Shown: positions 1 through 8,746, counted from the first letter of the stretch. The stretch: 64,000 nucleotides of DNA from Microbacterium sp. SS28 (GCF_022761035.1 NZ_JAKWJP010000002.1:124001-188000), one strand, 5' to 3'. Notes: a model not told the origin generated them from the letters alone. Numbers and translations are program-made.

Positions 1-282
1 CATAATTGCCGATGCAAATCGCAATGACTTCGCCCTCGCTGCGTAAGCGAGCCTGAAGTCCGTGAGGCCGTGTGTGTTCCCGCCACGGATCCTCGCGTCA
101 TCTAGGGGACTTGCTGCGTGACGGCGTCTGGACGTCACGCGGGACTCTTCCCAGACTGGGCTCGTCGACTTAGGTGTCTGTGACAAAGGTCGGAGCCGAG
201 CAGAACGTCTCTACAGACTGCGCCCGGAGAAGACGCAGTATCTCAGCGATGGACGGGGGTTCGATTCCCCCCATCTCCACCA
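1..282 (+). ncRNA. ssrA: tmRNA (3' part; 5' end lies before the window)
   Basis: Transfer-messenger RNA, which rescues stalled ribosomes by adding a degradation tag. The tag reading frame is visible at about 8-46: codons for A-D-A-N-R-N-D-F-A-L-A-A followed by TAA, the hydrophobic LAA end typical of SsrA tags. The 3' end at 250-282 forms the tRNA-like T arm (GGTTCGATTCC) and acceptor strand ATCTCC followed by an encoded ACCA. The matching 5' acceptor strand is not in the window, so the gene is cut by the window edge. The short open frames inside this stretch are not genes. Confidence 0.95.
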
Positions 283-297
283 CGCCGTTGTCACCGG

Positions 298-342
298 GAA
301 GGGCCCGGGATCCGCGAGAAATTCGCAGATCCCGGGCCCTTC
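298..342 (+). terminator. Rho-independent-type terminator of ssrA
   Basis: A perfect 15-bp inverted repeat (GAAGGGCCCGGGATC at 298-312 and its complement at 328-342) encloses a 15-nt loop that has its own GCGA/TCGC pairing. It starts 16 nt after the tmRNA 3' end and is followed by TCGTTT, a weak U tract as is usual in high-GC actinobacteria. Confidence 0.85.
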
Positions 343-390
343 TCGTTTCCAGGCACCTGCCGCCGCAGTGCGCCCTGCTACTTTCGCGAC

Positions 391-1326
391 ATGGAACCGG
401 TCCGCTTCTCGACCCCCGCCGGCCTCGACGACGTCGGGGCGCCCTCGGACTTCTCCGATCGATGGCATGACCTCGTGAGCGGGCTCATCGCCGCGTCGAC
501 CGATGTCAGCGGGCGCGGCGCCTACGTGAACCCCGCCGTGCGCGCATCGCCACGCGGCAACGACCGTGCGCTCACCTGGACGGGCCTCTCACGGCCGCTG
601 CTCATGGAACATCGGGATGACCGCCGCGCGGCGTACACCGCCGCCGAGGAGCGCGACGCGCAGATCGAGTACCTCGAGTGGCATGTCGAGCGGGCGGACG
701 GCAGGATCTCGCGCGTCACCTTCACGACCGAGACGCCCGAGTACTGGGGGCTGCTCGGGGAGCGGCATCCCGAAGCCGTCCTGTCGCTGTACCGGCGCTG
801 GGTCTCGCCGGAGGTCACGAAGGACGAGCTCTTCCCTGACGGCGCCTACGATCCCAGGAACATCTGGAACACGACGCGCGGGATCATGCACTACATCATG
901 CCGATCAACTCGATGGGCGATCTGCTCGGCGTCTCGCAGGAGGTCGAGCCGTCGCAGCACGCCGTCGACGGCTACGACGCGCTCCCGTACTCGCGCGCGA
1001 CGGGCGCCGACGCGCGCATCAACGTCGATCTGTGGGCCATGTCGCGGCACGGGCTCGAGATCTCGACGGCGCACCCGCCGGGTCTGTACATGATCGGGTG
1101 GGATGACTCGGGCTGGACGAGACCCGACGGCACTCCTGTCGCGGACTACTGGACGATCGAGCGCGGCGACCGGGGCGCGGCGCTGCGCGTCACCTACGAA
1201 GTGCCCGCGGGCGCAGGATTCCAGGTCGGCGACATCCGGATCGGGGGCCGGCCGATCGAGTTCGGCGCCCAGATCGCCGAGCACATCGTCATGTCGGCGC
1301 ACGTCGTGAGCGGAGCGTCGACATGA
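391..1326 (+). CDS. Unknown protein coupled to the DyP peroxidase
   Basis: A 311-residue soluble protein that I do not recognise. It has no signal peptide and no membrane segment, and is rich in Trp and Tyr (for example HYIMPINSMGDLLG near the middle). The stop overlaps the start of the DyP-type peroxidase gene by ATGA, so the two are translationally coupled, and a role in the same process (partner, chaperone or accessory enzyme of the peroxidase) is an inference from that alone. The start is supported by a leaderless promoter: TACTTT at 379-384 lies 6 nt before the ATG and there is no ribosome-binding site. Confidence 0.75.
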   Translation: MEPVRFSTPAGLDDVGAPSDFSDRWHDLVSGLIAASTDVSGRGAYVNPAVRASPRGNDRALTWTGLSRPLLMEHRDDRRAAYTAAEERDAQIEYLEWHVERADGRISRVTFTTETPEYWGLLGERHPEAVLSLYRRWVSPEVTKDELFPDGAYDPRNIWNTTRGIMHYIMPINSMGDLLGVSQEVEPSQHAVDGYDALPYSRATGADARINVDLWAMSRHGLEISTAHPPGLYMIGWDDSGWTRPDGTPVADYWTIERGDRGAALRVTYEVPAGAGFQVGDIRIGGRPIEFGAQIAEHIVMSAHVVSGAST

Positions 1327-3086
1327 GCGGCGAGGGACTCCACGCACTCGCGAACCTCATGCCCGAGGCGGTTCCGCGACTGTCGGGCATCGAGCTCCCC
1401 TCCGCGACGGCCGTGGCCGGTGGCGACGTCGAGCGTCACCTGCTCGGCGACGAACCGGCGACGGACGAGCCGCTCTTCGATGCAGCCGTCACGGCGGATG
1501 TGCAGGGCAACGTCGTGCCCGGGTTCAACAAGGACCACCAGCGCTTCCTCTTCCTCGTGATCGACGACGTCACGCGCGCCCGCGCATGGCTTCAGTGGCT
1601 CGCTCCACGGCTCAGCAGCATGCAGGAGGTGCTCGACTTCCGGCGCGAGTTCCGACGCGAGCGACTGTTGACAGGCGCGGCGGATCCCTCCGCGAAGGCG
1701 ACGTGGACGGCGTTCGCGCTGTCGCGATCCGGGGTCGTCACGCTCCTCGGCGAGGACGCCTTGGAGCAGCTGGGAGACGAGGCGTTCCGGCAGGGGATGG
1801 CCGAGCGATCGACCTATCTCGGCGATCCCGCCACGCCCGGGACATCCGGGCACCGCGGGGCGTGGCGCGTCGGCGGCGAGGACTGCCAGGCGGACTTCCT
1901 CGTGACGGTCGCGGCGGACTCGGCAGACGACGCGGCGGAAGAGGCTGCCGCGATCATCGAGGTGGCGGCCCGCAGCGGCGTCAGACTGCTCTTCGAGCAG
2001 ACCTGCGCGAATCTGCCCGGCACCCTCGCGGGGCACGAGCACTTCGGCTTCAAGGACGGCGTCTCGCAGCCCGGCATCCGAGGTGTGACCGCCGATGGCG
2101 AATACCTGGCACCGCGTTACGTCGACCCCCGCAATCCGCATGCGCGCATCTTCGGCAAGGCGGGCCAGCCTCTCGTCTGGCCCGGTCAGTTCGTGCTGGG
2201 GATGCCGCGCCAGAACCCCGCCGATCCGCAGGTTCCCGCGACCGACGAGGGTCGCTTCCCGGACTGGGCGAGGCACGGCTCGTACCTCGTGTGCCGACGC
2301 CTCGATCAGGACGTCCCCGCCTTCTGGGACTTCGCCGCGGCCGGCGCGGAGGCGCACGGCACGACGCCCGTGCACTTCGCCTCGATGCTGGTCGGGCGGT
2401 GGCCCAGCGGTGCGCCCATCTCGCGGGCGCCCGAGGAGGATGACCTTCCGCTGGCCGGGGATGAGTTCGCGAACAACCACTTCCTCTTCGACGACGACAC
2501 GGGCGGCTGGGCGCCGACCACGGCCCTGAGCGAGGGCGGTTACGCGGGCGACGGGCATCCGAAGGCGAAGTCCGACCTCTTCGGGCAGGTGTGCCCGATG
2601 GCGGGCCACATCCGCAAGGTCAATCCTCGCGACAGCGGCACCGACTTCGGCGCCCCCGCAGACACGTTCCTGAGGCTCATGCTGCGGCGCGGCATCCCGT
2701 ACGGTCCTCCGCTCGCGGGCGTGCCCGATCCCGCGCCCGAACTCGTGGCGGCGGAGCGCGGGCTCATGTTCGTCGCGCATATGGCCTCGATCGAGGATCA
2801 GTTCGAGTTCGTCACGAGGCGCTGGGCGAATTCGCCGCTGCAGCCGAACGCCGGCGGACACGATCCGATCATCGGGCAGAGCGACGTGTACGGCGACCGC
2901 GAGCGGACGATCGAACTGCGCGGGGCGAACGGGGAGCGCACGACCTACACGCTCGACCGGGCGTTCGTGACGGCGAGCGGCGGGGGCTACTTCTTCGCAC
3001 CGCCCATCTCGGCGGTCGGCGGGCACCTCGCCACGACGCCGGAAGTGGACACGGCGCCCGAAGCGACAGAGACGCCGGAGAACTGA
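1323..3086 (+). CDS. DyP-type (dye-decolorizing) heme peroxidase, long form
   Basis: A heme peroxidase of the DyP superfamily, which oxidises dyes, phenolics and other substrates with H2O2. The family signature GXXDG appears as GFKDG at residues 242-246 (the Asp is the distal acid), and the probable proximal heme ligand is the His at 429 in CPMAGHIRKVNPRD. At 587 residues it is well above the 300-400 of short DyPs and fits the longer C/D-type members. No Tat or Sec signal is seen at the N terminus, so it is probably cytoplasmic, and no encapsulin gene is nearby. It overlaps the preceding unknown gene by 4 nt. The N-terminal 60 residues are low in recognisable motifs. Confidence 0.88.
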   Translation: MSGEGLHALANLMPEAVPRLSGIELPSATAVAGGDVERHLLGDEPATDEPLFDAAVTADVQGNVVPGFNKDHQRFLFLVIDDVTRARAWLQWLAPRLSSMQEVLDFRREFRRERLLTGAADPSAKATWTAFALSRSGVVTLLGEDALEQLGDEAFRQGMAERSTYLGDPATPGTSGHRGAWRVGGEDCQADFLVTVAADSADDAAEEAAAIIEVAARSGVRLLFEQTCANLPGTLAGHEHFGFKDGVSQPGIRGVTADGEYLAPRYVDPRNPHARIFGKAGQPLVWPGQFVLGMPRQNPADPQVPATDEGRFPDWARHGSYLVCRRLDQDVPAFWDFAAAGAEAHGTTPVHFASMLVGRWPSGAPISRAPEEDDLPLAGDEFANNHFLFDDDTGGWAPTTALSEGGYAGDGHPKAKSDLFGQVCPMAGHIRKVNPRDSGTDFGAPADTFLRLMLRRGIPYGPPLAGVPDPAPELVAAERGLMFVAHMASIEDQFEFVTRRWANSPLQPNAGGHDPIIGQSDVYGDRERTIELRGANGERTTYTLDRAFVTASGGGYFFAPPISAVGGHLATTPEVDTAPEATETPEN

Positions 3087-3175
3087 CGGTCCGAGGGAAT
3101 GTCGCAGGACGATCCTCGGCTGTACCCTCGGTGGTCGCCCATCCCGCGGCCGTGAATCATCTAAGGAGCACTACC

Positions 3176-4153
3176 GTGCGTGCAGTCATCCATTCCACCT
3201 TCGGCGAAGCGGCAGAGGTCCTCGAGGTCGCGGAGCGTCCGCAGCCCGAGCCCGCCGCGGGGGAGGTGCGGGTGCGCACGGTGCTCGCGCCCATCCACAA
3301 CCACGACCTCTCGACGATCCAGGGGACGTACGGCTACAAGCCCGTGCTGCCGGCGGCGACCGGCACGGAGGCGGTCGGCGTCGTCGACGCGCTCGGGGAA
3401 GGCGTCGAATCGCTGAGCATCGGGCAGCGCGTCGCGGCGGGCGGGGTCTTCGGCGTGTGGAGCGAGTACTTCGTCGCGAGGGCCGCGAGCCTCATCCCCG
3501 TCCCGGACGCCGTCAGCGACGAGACCGCCGCGCAGCTGATCTCGATGCCGTTCAGCGCGCTCGCGCTGCTCGACTTCCTCGACGTCCAGCCGGGCGAGTG
3601 GATCGTGCAGAACACGGCCAACGGCGCAGTCGGCAAGCTCGTCGCCCAGTTCGCGGCAGCCCGCGGCGTGCGCGTGCTCGGCCTCGTGCGCCGCGACGCC
3701 GGTGTCGACGAGCTCGCGGCCCTCGGCATCCAGGACGTCGTCTCGACCGAATCCGGCGACTGGCGCGAGCGCGCCGCCGCGATCCTCGGCGACGACGCAC
3801 CGCGGGCGGCCGTCGATTCGATCGGCGGCACGGCGGCCGGCGACCTGCTGTCGCTGCTCGGCGAGGGCGGCACGCTCGTCTCATTCGGTGCGATGGGGTC
3901 CGGCACGATGAAGCTGTCGTCCGGCATGCTCATCTTCAAGCAGGCGACGGTGAAGGGCTTCTGGGGAGGCCGCGTGAGTCAGACGATGGATGCCGCGACC
4001 CGCGGGGCACTCTTCGGCGAGCTGATGCAGCGGATCGTCTCGGGCGAGGTCACGCTGCCGGCGGGCGACGTCTTCCCGTTCGAGCAGGCGCGCGAGGCCG
4101 CGGCGGCGAGCGCCGTGCCCGGCCGCGCCGGCAAGGTGCTGCTGCGCTTCTGA
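3176..4153 (+). CDS. Zinc-independent MDR oxidoreductase (quinone/enoyl reductase-like)
   Basis: A 325-residue NADPH-dependent reductase of the medium-chain dehydrogenase/reductase superfamily, closest in look to quinone oxidoreductases and mitochondrial-type enoyl reductases. An N-terminal GroES-like fold (GTEAVGVVDALGEGV) is followed by a Rossmann domain with the nucleotide loop NTANGAVGKLVAQF. The Cys/His zinc ligands of alcohol dehydrogenases are absent. The GTG start at 3176 is chosen because AAGGAG (3163-3168) lies 7 nt upstream; the open frame itself runs further 5' inside the peroxidase gene. It ends 6 nt from the convergent TetR gene. The substrate cannot be told. Confidence 0.85.
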   Translation: MRAVIHSTFGEAAEVLEVAERPQPEPAAGEVRVRTVLAPIHNHDLSTIQGTYGYKPVLPAATGTEAVGVVDALGEGVESLSIGQRVAAGGVFGVWSEYFVARAASLIPVPDAVSDETAAQLISMPFSALALLDFLDVQPGEWIVQNTANGAVGKLVAQFAAARGVRVLGLVRRDAGVDELAALGIQDVVSTESGDWRERAAAILGDDAPRAAVDSIGGTAAGDLLSLLGEGGTLVSFGAMGSGTMKLSSGMLIFKQATVKGFWGGRVSQTMDAATRGALFGELMQRIVSGEVTLPAGDVFPFEQAREAAAASAVPGRAGKVLLRF

Positions 4154-4159
4154 GCCCGT

Positions 4160-4777
4160 TCAGCGCTGGTCGACGAGACCCCACCACGCTCGGTCGAATG
4201 CGCCGCCGGAGTCTCTGAAGCCTTCCAGCGACGACGCCACGACGGCGCCGGTGCGTAGGGTGAAGAGCACTTCGGCGGTGCCGTCGGGGTCGGGATGACC
4301 GAGGTCCGAGAGCGCGTCGGCCATGATGTCGCGCACCCAGGCGCGATGGCGATCGACGACGACGCGAACCGGGTGTTCGGGGTCGCAGTACTCGGCTGCC
4401 GTGTTGATGAACTCGCAGCCGCGGAAGCCGGTGCGATCCATGCCCGCCTTCGCGCCCGCGGCGATCTCACCGAGGACTGCGCGGGCACCGCCCGGGCCCT
4501 GATCGCGGATGAGCGTCAGTCGACGACGGGCATCCGAAGCTTGCGTCTCGAGGAAGGCGACGACGAGGTCGTCCTTCGTCGGGAAGTGCCGGAAGAAGGT
4601 CGCCCGCGCGACCGAGGACTCGGCGATCAGGCGATCGACGCCGACGGAGCGGATCCCGATCGAGATGAACAGGTCCGTCGCGGTGGCCAAGATCCTGTCC
4701 CGCGCCGACGAGGGAGCGCTCCCAAGCCTTTCGATCACCGCGAGTGCGTCATGGGCGGTCTCATTGGCGGGAATCAC
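4160..4777 (-). CDS. TetR/AcrR-family transcriptional repressor
   Basis: A 205-residue one-component regulator. Residues about 25-70 form the TetR helix-turn-helix (ILATATDLFISIGIRSVGVD then SSVARATFFRHFPTKDDLV); the rest is a ligand/dimerisation domain. It is transcribed away from the SDR gene at 4895, and the shared 117-bp gap carries the perfect palindrome AGACGGATCCGTCT, a likely operator. The start is a GTG at 4777; a TACGAT -10 box and GAAGGA lie upstream on this strand. It probably represses itself and the SDR-hydrolase pair. Confidence 0.88.
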   Translation of the reverse strand: MIPANETAHDALAVIERLGSAPSSARDRILATATDLFISIGIRSVGVDRLIAESSVARATFFRHFPTKDDLVVAFLETQASDARRRLTLIRDQGPGGARAVLGEIAAGAKAGMDRTGFRGCEFINTAAEYCDPEHPVRVVVDRHRAWVRDIMADALSDLGHPDPDGTAEVLFTLRTGAVVASSLEGFRDSGGAFDRAWWGLVDQR

Positions 4778-4820
4778 GTCTTCACACTTGTCCTTCGCAC
4801 CATCGTACGCGAGACTGCGA

Positions 4821-4848
4821 TTGGCAGAGACAGACGGATCCGTCTACC
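4821..4848 (+). promoter_or_regulatory. Promoter with TetR-type palindromic operator
   Basis: TTGGCA (4821-4826) and TCTACC (about 4843-4848) form a weak promoter reading towards the SDR gene. Between them sits a perfect 14-bp palindrome AGACGGATCCGTCT (4832-4845), placed where a bound repressor would block RNA polymerase. The divergent TetR gene at 4160-4777 is the obvious owner. The operator assignment is inference from position and symmetry. Confidence 0.6.
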
Positions 4849-4894
4849 GGATTTCGCCGGTGCTCGCCACCCATCCTCGAAGAGACGGTGACCC

Positions 4895-5680
4895 ATGGAT
4901 CTACACCTGTCCGGCAAATCGGCGGTCGTCACGGGCGCGAGCAAGGGAATCGGACTCGCCATCGTGCGCGGCCTCGTCGAGGAGGGCGTGCATGTCGTCG
5001 CGGGAGCCCGCACGGCGAGCCCCGAGATCACGGCCCTCGTGGACGGCGGCGGCGTCGACTTCGTGAGCGTCGACCTGTCCGATCCAGACGGTCCGAGCCG
5101 ACTCGTTCAGCGGGCCGTCGAGCGCGGCGGCCTCGACATCCTCGTGAACAATGTCGGCGCCGTCACAGCACGCCCCGAAGGATCCGGCAGCGTCTCGGAT
5201 GCGGACTGGGAGCAGACGCTCAATCTCACGCTGCTCGCCGCTGTCCGCACGATCCGCGCGGCGCTGCCCGAACTCGTCCGCCGAGGCGGCGGAAGCATCG
5301 TGACCATCAACTCGGTCAACGCGACCCTGCCGGACCCGCTCGTCATCGACTATTCGGCCGCGAAGGCGGCGCTGGGCAACTTCAGCAAGTCGCTGTCGAA
5401 AGAAGTCGGAGCATCGCGAGTGCGGGTCAACACGATCAGCCCGGGGCCGGTGGCGACGGCGCTCTGGCTCGGCGAGCACGGCGTCGCCGAGGCGGTCTCG
5501 CAGGCCAGCGGTCGTGCACCCGCGGATGTCGCCGCGGCAGCGGCCGCGGCATCCGTCACCGGTCGGTTCACGACCCCCGACGAAGTCGCCGATCTCGTCC
5601 TCGTGCTCGCCAGCGACCGCTTCGGCAACGTCACCGGGGCCGATATCCGCATCGACGGCGGGCTCGTCCAGACGCTGTGA
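4895..5680 (+). CDS. Short-chain dehydrogenase/reductase (SDR)
   Basis: A 261-residue classical SDR using NAD(P). It has the cofactor loop TGASKGIG near residue 13, the NNVGA (NNAG-type) motif, a catalytic Ser in TINSVNATLP and the YSAAK active-site Tyr/Lys pair. The C terminus TGADIRIDGGLVQTL is typical of FabG-like reductases. It sits behind a probable TetR-controlled promoter and 54 nt before an alpha/beta hydrolase, so the two probably act on the same carbonyl or ester compound, which may be the TetR inducer. The substrate is unknown. Confidence 0.88.
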   Translation: MDLHLSGKSAVVTGASKGIGLAIVRGLVEEGVHVVAGARTASPEITALVDGGGVDFVSVDLSDPDGPSRLVQRAVERGGLDILVNNVGAVTARPEGSGSVSDADWEQTLNLTLLAAVRTIRAALPELVRRGGGSIVTINSVNATLPDPLVIDYSAAKAALGNFSKSLSKEVGASRVRVNTISPGPVATALWLGEHGVAEAVSQASGRAPADVAAAAAAASVTGRFTTPDEVADLVLVLASDRFGNVTGADIRIDGGLVQTL

Positions 5681-5734
5681 AGGCCTGCACCACGCACCAG
5701 ACCCGCCCTGAGCGGACCGATCAAAGGAAGCCGC

Positions 5735-6577
5735 ATGTCAGAATCCCCTCTCAGCCGCCCCGTGGTCTTCATCCACGGCCTCTGGATCCACGCGAGCGCG
5801 TGGCGTCCGTGGCAGGACCTCTTCGAGGAATCCGGGTACCCCACCTCCGCGCCCGGCTGGCCCGGTGACGGCGACACCGTCCAGGCGACGCGCGAGCACC
5901 CCGAGTCGCTCAACGATGTGGGCATCACCGCGATCTGCCACCACTACGCCGAACTGATCGATGCGCTCCCGGTCAAGCCGATCGTGGTCGGGCACTCGTT
6001 CGGGGGACTCATCGCGCAGGAGCTCCTCGCGAACGGCTACGCCGCGGCGGCCGTCGCGATCGACCCGGCCCCTGTGAAGGGCGTCAAGGTGCTGCCGTTC
6101 TCGCAGCTGCGCTCGGGCTTTCCGGTGCTCGGGAATCCCGCCAACAGGAAGCGGACAGTCGCGCTCACCGCCGATCAGTTCCGCTACAGCTTCGGCAACA
6201 CCCTTACGCCGGAGGAGTCGGACGCCCTCTTCGAGGAGTGGACCATTCCCGGGCCGGGTCGCCCGCTCTTCGAGGACGCCGCCGCATCGTTCGTGCGGGA
6301 TTCGCCCGCAGCGGTCGACACGCATCACGCCGTTCGCGGTCCGCTGCTTCTCGTCTCGGGCACAGAAGACCACACCGTGCCGCTCAAGGTGACGAAGGCG
6401 GTCGTCAAGCTCTACGCAGACAACCCGTCCCGCACCGATTTCCTCGAGGCGGAGGGCCGCGGTCACTCGCTGACGCTGGATGCCGGCTGGCGGGATGTCG
6501 CGGCGCGGGTCCTCGGATGGCTCTCCGAGATCGAGCCGACGCTCGTCGAGAGCAGCGGCGAGGTGACGTCGGGGTAG
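5735..6577 (+). CDS. Alpha/beta hydrolase
   Basis: A 280-residue serine hydrolase of the alpha/beta fold. The oxyanion segment FIHGLWIHASAW lies near the N terminus, the nucleophile elbow is GHSFGG, and a C-terminal GRGHSLTLD carries the probable catalytic His. There is no signal peptide. AAAGGAAG lies just before the ATG. It follows the SDR in the TetR-controlled pair and is convergent with the small minus-strand gene at 6590, leaving only 12 nt between them. Family members include esterases and lactonases, and this one is not assigned further. Confidence 0.85.
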   Translation: MSESPLSRPVVFIHGLWIHASAWRPWQDLFEESGYPTSAPGWPGDGDTVQATREHPESLNDVGITAICHHYAELIDALPVKPIVVGHSFGGLIAQELLANGYAAAAVAIDPAPVKGVKVLPFSQLRSGFPVLGNPANRKRTVALTADQFRYSFGNTLTPEESDALFEEWTIPGPGRPLFEDAAASFVRDSPAAVDTHHAVRGPLLLVSGTEDHTVPLKVTKAVVKLYADNPSRTDFLEAEGRGHSLTLDAGWRDVAARVLGWLSEIEPTLVESSGEVTSG

Positions 6578-6589
6578 CAGCGACCGACG

Positions 6590-6805
6590 CTATTTCTGCC
6601 GCGGCAGACGCGGGGCGGGCGGCGGCGGCACTTCCTTCGCCGCGATGACGGCGCCTCGCGGGATGCGCTCGATGCCGCGCTTGCCGTCCACGACGATGGT
6701 CGCCTCATCGGCGCTCAGCAGCTCCCCGAGCGCATCCGTCGCCTGGCCCGTGGGCAGGATGTAGCGCACGACGACGCGACGGCCGGGCGCCGGGAGGTTC
6801 ACCAT
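6590..6805 (-). CDS. Small SH3-like protein coupled to the zinc-ribbon SDR
   Basis: A 71-residue basic protein. The core, VVVRYILPTGQATDALGELL followed by a strand reading TIVVDGKRGIERIPRGAVIA, resembles the SH3-like N-terminal module of actinobacterial GNAT acetyltransferases of the Rv0428c type, but the acetyltransferase part is missing; here the module stands alone. Its ATG overlaps the stop of the upstream SDR (7-nt overlap on the minus strand), so it is translated by coupling. The C terminus is Pro-rich (VPPPPAPRLPRQK). Function unknown. Confidence 0.7.
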   Translation of the reverse strand: MVNLPAPGRRVVVRYILPTGQATDALGELLSADEATIVVDGKRGIERIPRGAVIAAKEVPPPPAPRLPRQK

Positions 6806-8280
6806 GCGCCGGGGGAGTAGTCCTTGAGGAAGACGCCGAAGAGGTCGTCGCCGGCCTCGCCGCGCACGATCGGGTCGTAGACGCGCGCGGCGCCGTCGAC
6901 GAGGTCGAGCGGAGCGTGGAAGCCCTCCTCGGCGAGGCGCACCTTCGTCGGGTGCGGACGCTCGTCGGTGATCCAGCCCGTGTCGACGCTCGTCATGAGG
7001 ATGCGGTCCGTCTCGAACATCTCGCGCGCGCTCGTGCGCGTGAGCATGTTGACGGCCGCCTTCGCCATGTTGGTGTGCGGGTGGCCGGGCCCCTTGTAGC
7101 CGCGGTTGAACACGCCCTCCATGGCGCTCACGTTGACGATGTAGGTGCGCCGCGCGGTGCTCGCCGCCATCGACGGGCGGAGCTTCGAGACGAGCAGGAA
7201 CGGCGCTGTCGTGTTCGCGAGCTGCACTTCGAGCATCTCGAGCGGGTCGACCTCGTCGACCCGCTGCACCCACGAGTTGCTGTGGTCGAGGTCCGGGATG
7301 AGCCCGCCTGCGTCAATTGCCGTGCCGGCGGCGAGGCGCTCGAGAGAACTGGATCCCGCGGCCATCGCCTGCTCGGTCAGCTCGTCGGCGCGCGCCGCGG
7401 CCGCCGCGAGGATCGGGTGCGCCGTGACGGAGCGCTCGAGGGCCTGCGGATGCTGGTCGTTCGTGTGGCCGAACGTCACGAGCTCGGGGAGCGGCCCGTC
7501 GGGCAGCGGTGCGAGCTCGGCGTCGACGAGCGGCTGGTAGGCCCCCGGCGAGCGGCGCACTGTCTGGGTCGCGTTGTTGATCAGGATGTCGAGGCTCCCC
7601 GCCGCCGCGACGTCGTCTGCGAGGCCGATCACCTGGGCGGGGTCGCGCAGATCGATGCCCACGACCTTGAGCCGGTCGATCCACTCCGGGGCATCCGGCA
7701 GGCCGCTGAACCGTCGCACGGCGTCCCGCGGGAAGCGGGTCGTGATCGTCGTGTGCGCGCCGTCCCGCAGCAGGCGCAGCGCGATGTACATGCCGATCTT
7801 GGCGCGGCCGCCCGTCAGCAGCGCGCGCTTGCCGGTGAGGTCTGTGCGCGCGTCGCGCTTGGCGTGGCTCATGGCCGCGCACGTCGGGCAGAGCTGGTGG
7901 TAGAACGCGTCGACGATGGTGTACGCCTGCTTGCAGATGTAGCAGGCGCGAGGCTTGATGAGCGTGCCCGCGGTGCGCGAGGTCGTGCTCGTGCTGATCG
8001 GGATGCCGCGCGTCTCGTCGTCGATGCGATCGGGTGCACCCGTGGCGGTCGCGGCGACGACCTCGCGGTCGGCCTGGGCGACGGCATCCCGGATCTCACG
8101 CCGACGCACCTTCTTGACGGCCTTGAACATCGCGGCGGTCGCACGGCGCACGGCGATGAAGTCGGGATGCGTCTCGTCGAGGCCCGCCATCCCGTCGAGC
8201 ACCCTCAGAGTGGTCGCGAGATCGTCGGGGTCGATGCCGCTCGGCGGCAGGTCGGAGGCGACGGGGTTCTCGGGAGGCAC
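6799..8280 (-). CDS. SDR-family protein with N-terminal zinc ribbon
   Basis: A 493-residue protein in three parts: a helical N terminus (1-100), a four-cysteine zinc-ribbon-like knuckle (CYIC at 113-116 and CPTC at 131-134), and a long SDR domain beginning with the cofactor loop LLTGGRAKIG at about 154-163. The serine of the active site is present (NVSAMEG), but the usual YxxxK reads TNMAK, so the catalytic Tyr is missing and ordinary dehydrogenase chemistry is doubtful. The start is a GTG with TAGAAT 5 nt upstream (leaderless). It overlaps the small SH3-like gene downstream, suggesting a two-protein unit. Confidence 0.82.
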   Translation of the reverse strand: MPPENPVASDLPPSGIDPDDLATTLRVLDGMAGLDETHPDFIAVRRATAAMFKAVKKVRRREIRDAVAQADREVVAATATGAPDRIDDETRGIPISTSTTSRTAGTLIKPRACYICKQAYTIVDAFYHQLCPTCAAMSHAKRDARTDLTGKRALLTGGRAKIGMYIALRLLRDGAHTTITTRFPRDAVRRFSGLPDAPEWIDRLKVVGIDLRDPAQVIGLADDVAAAGSLDILINNATQTVRRSPGAYQPLVDAELAPLPDGPLPELVTFGHTNDQHPQALERSVTAHPILAAAAARADELTEQAMAAGSSSLERLAAGTAIDAGGLIPDLDHSNSWVQRVDEVDPLEMLEVQLANTTAPFLLVSKLRPSMAASTARRTYIVNVSAMEGVFNRGYKGPGHPHTNMAKAAVNMLTRTSAREMFETDRILMTSVDTGWITDERPHPTKVRLAEEGFHAPLDLVDGAARVYDPIVRGEAGDDLFGVFLKDYSPGAW

Positions 8281-8329
8281 ACGCGATTCTACGTCGGGCG
8301 GGATGCACGAATCCTGTTAGCGTGCGTTC

Positions 8330-8746
8330 GTGACCGCTCCGGATGCCGCTCCCGCCCACCCCCGCAGCATCCACGTGTCGGCGGCCGTGATCCTCGACGC
8401 GGTCGGCCGGCTGCTGCTCGTGCGCAAGGCGGGCACGACGGCGTTCATGCAGCCCGGCGGCAAGCCGGAGCCGGGCGAGACGGCGGACGAGACCCTCAGC
8501 CGGGAGCTGCTCGAGGAGCTCGGCGTCCACGTCCCTCCCGCGGAGCTGCGCCCGTACGGCTCGTTCACGGCCGCCGCGGCGAACGAGCCGGGCTTCCTCG
8601 TCGTGGCCGACGTGTTCGGAGTCGAACTGGGGGAGCGGCGTCCCGTCGCGGGCGCCGAGATCGCGGAGCTGCGCTGGGTCGCGCGCGAAGACGCCGAGCA
8701 CCTCGAGATCGCACCGCTCGCGCGCGAGAACTTCCTGCCGCGCTGA
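8330..8746 (+). CDS. NUDIX hydrolase
   Basis: A 138-residue pyrophosphohydrolase of the NUDIX family, acting on nucleoside diphosphates linked to another group. The whole NUDIX box is present: GGKPEPGE, then seven residues, then RELLEELGV, supplying the metal-binding glutamates. The GTG start at 8330 is decided by a leaderless promoter, TAGCGT at 8318-8323 ending 6 nt before it. It is divergent from the zinc-ribbon SDR and convergent with the amine oxidase. Substrate unknown; its length suits MutT/ADP-ribose-type enzymes. Confidence 0.9.
   Translation: MTAPDAAPAHPRSIHVSAAVILDAVGRLLLVRKAGTTAFMQPGGKPEPGETADETLSRELLEELGVHVPPAELRPYGSFTAAAANEPGFLVVADVFGVELGERRPVAGAEIAELRWVAREDAEHLEIAPLARENFLPR

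Noticed and set aside
250..390. Integration of a mobile element at the ssrA 3' end, a common attachment site
   Set aside because: No integrase, repeated ssrA end or foreign-looking genes follow; the gene is closed by its own terminator and an ordinary gene pair.
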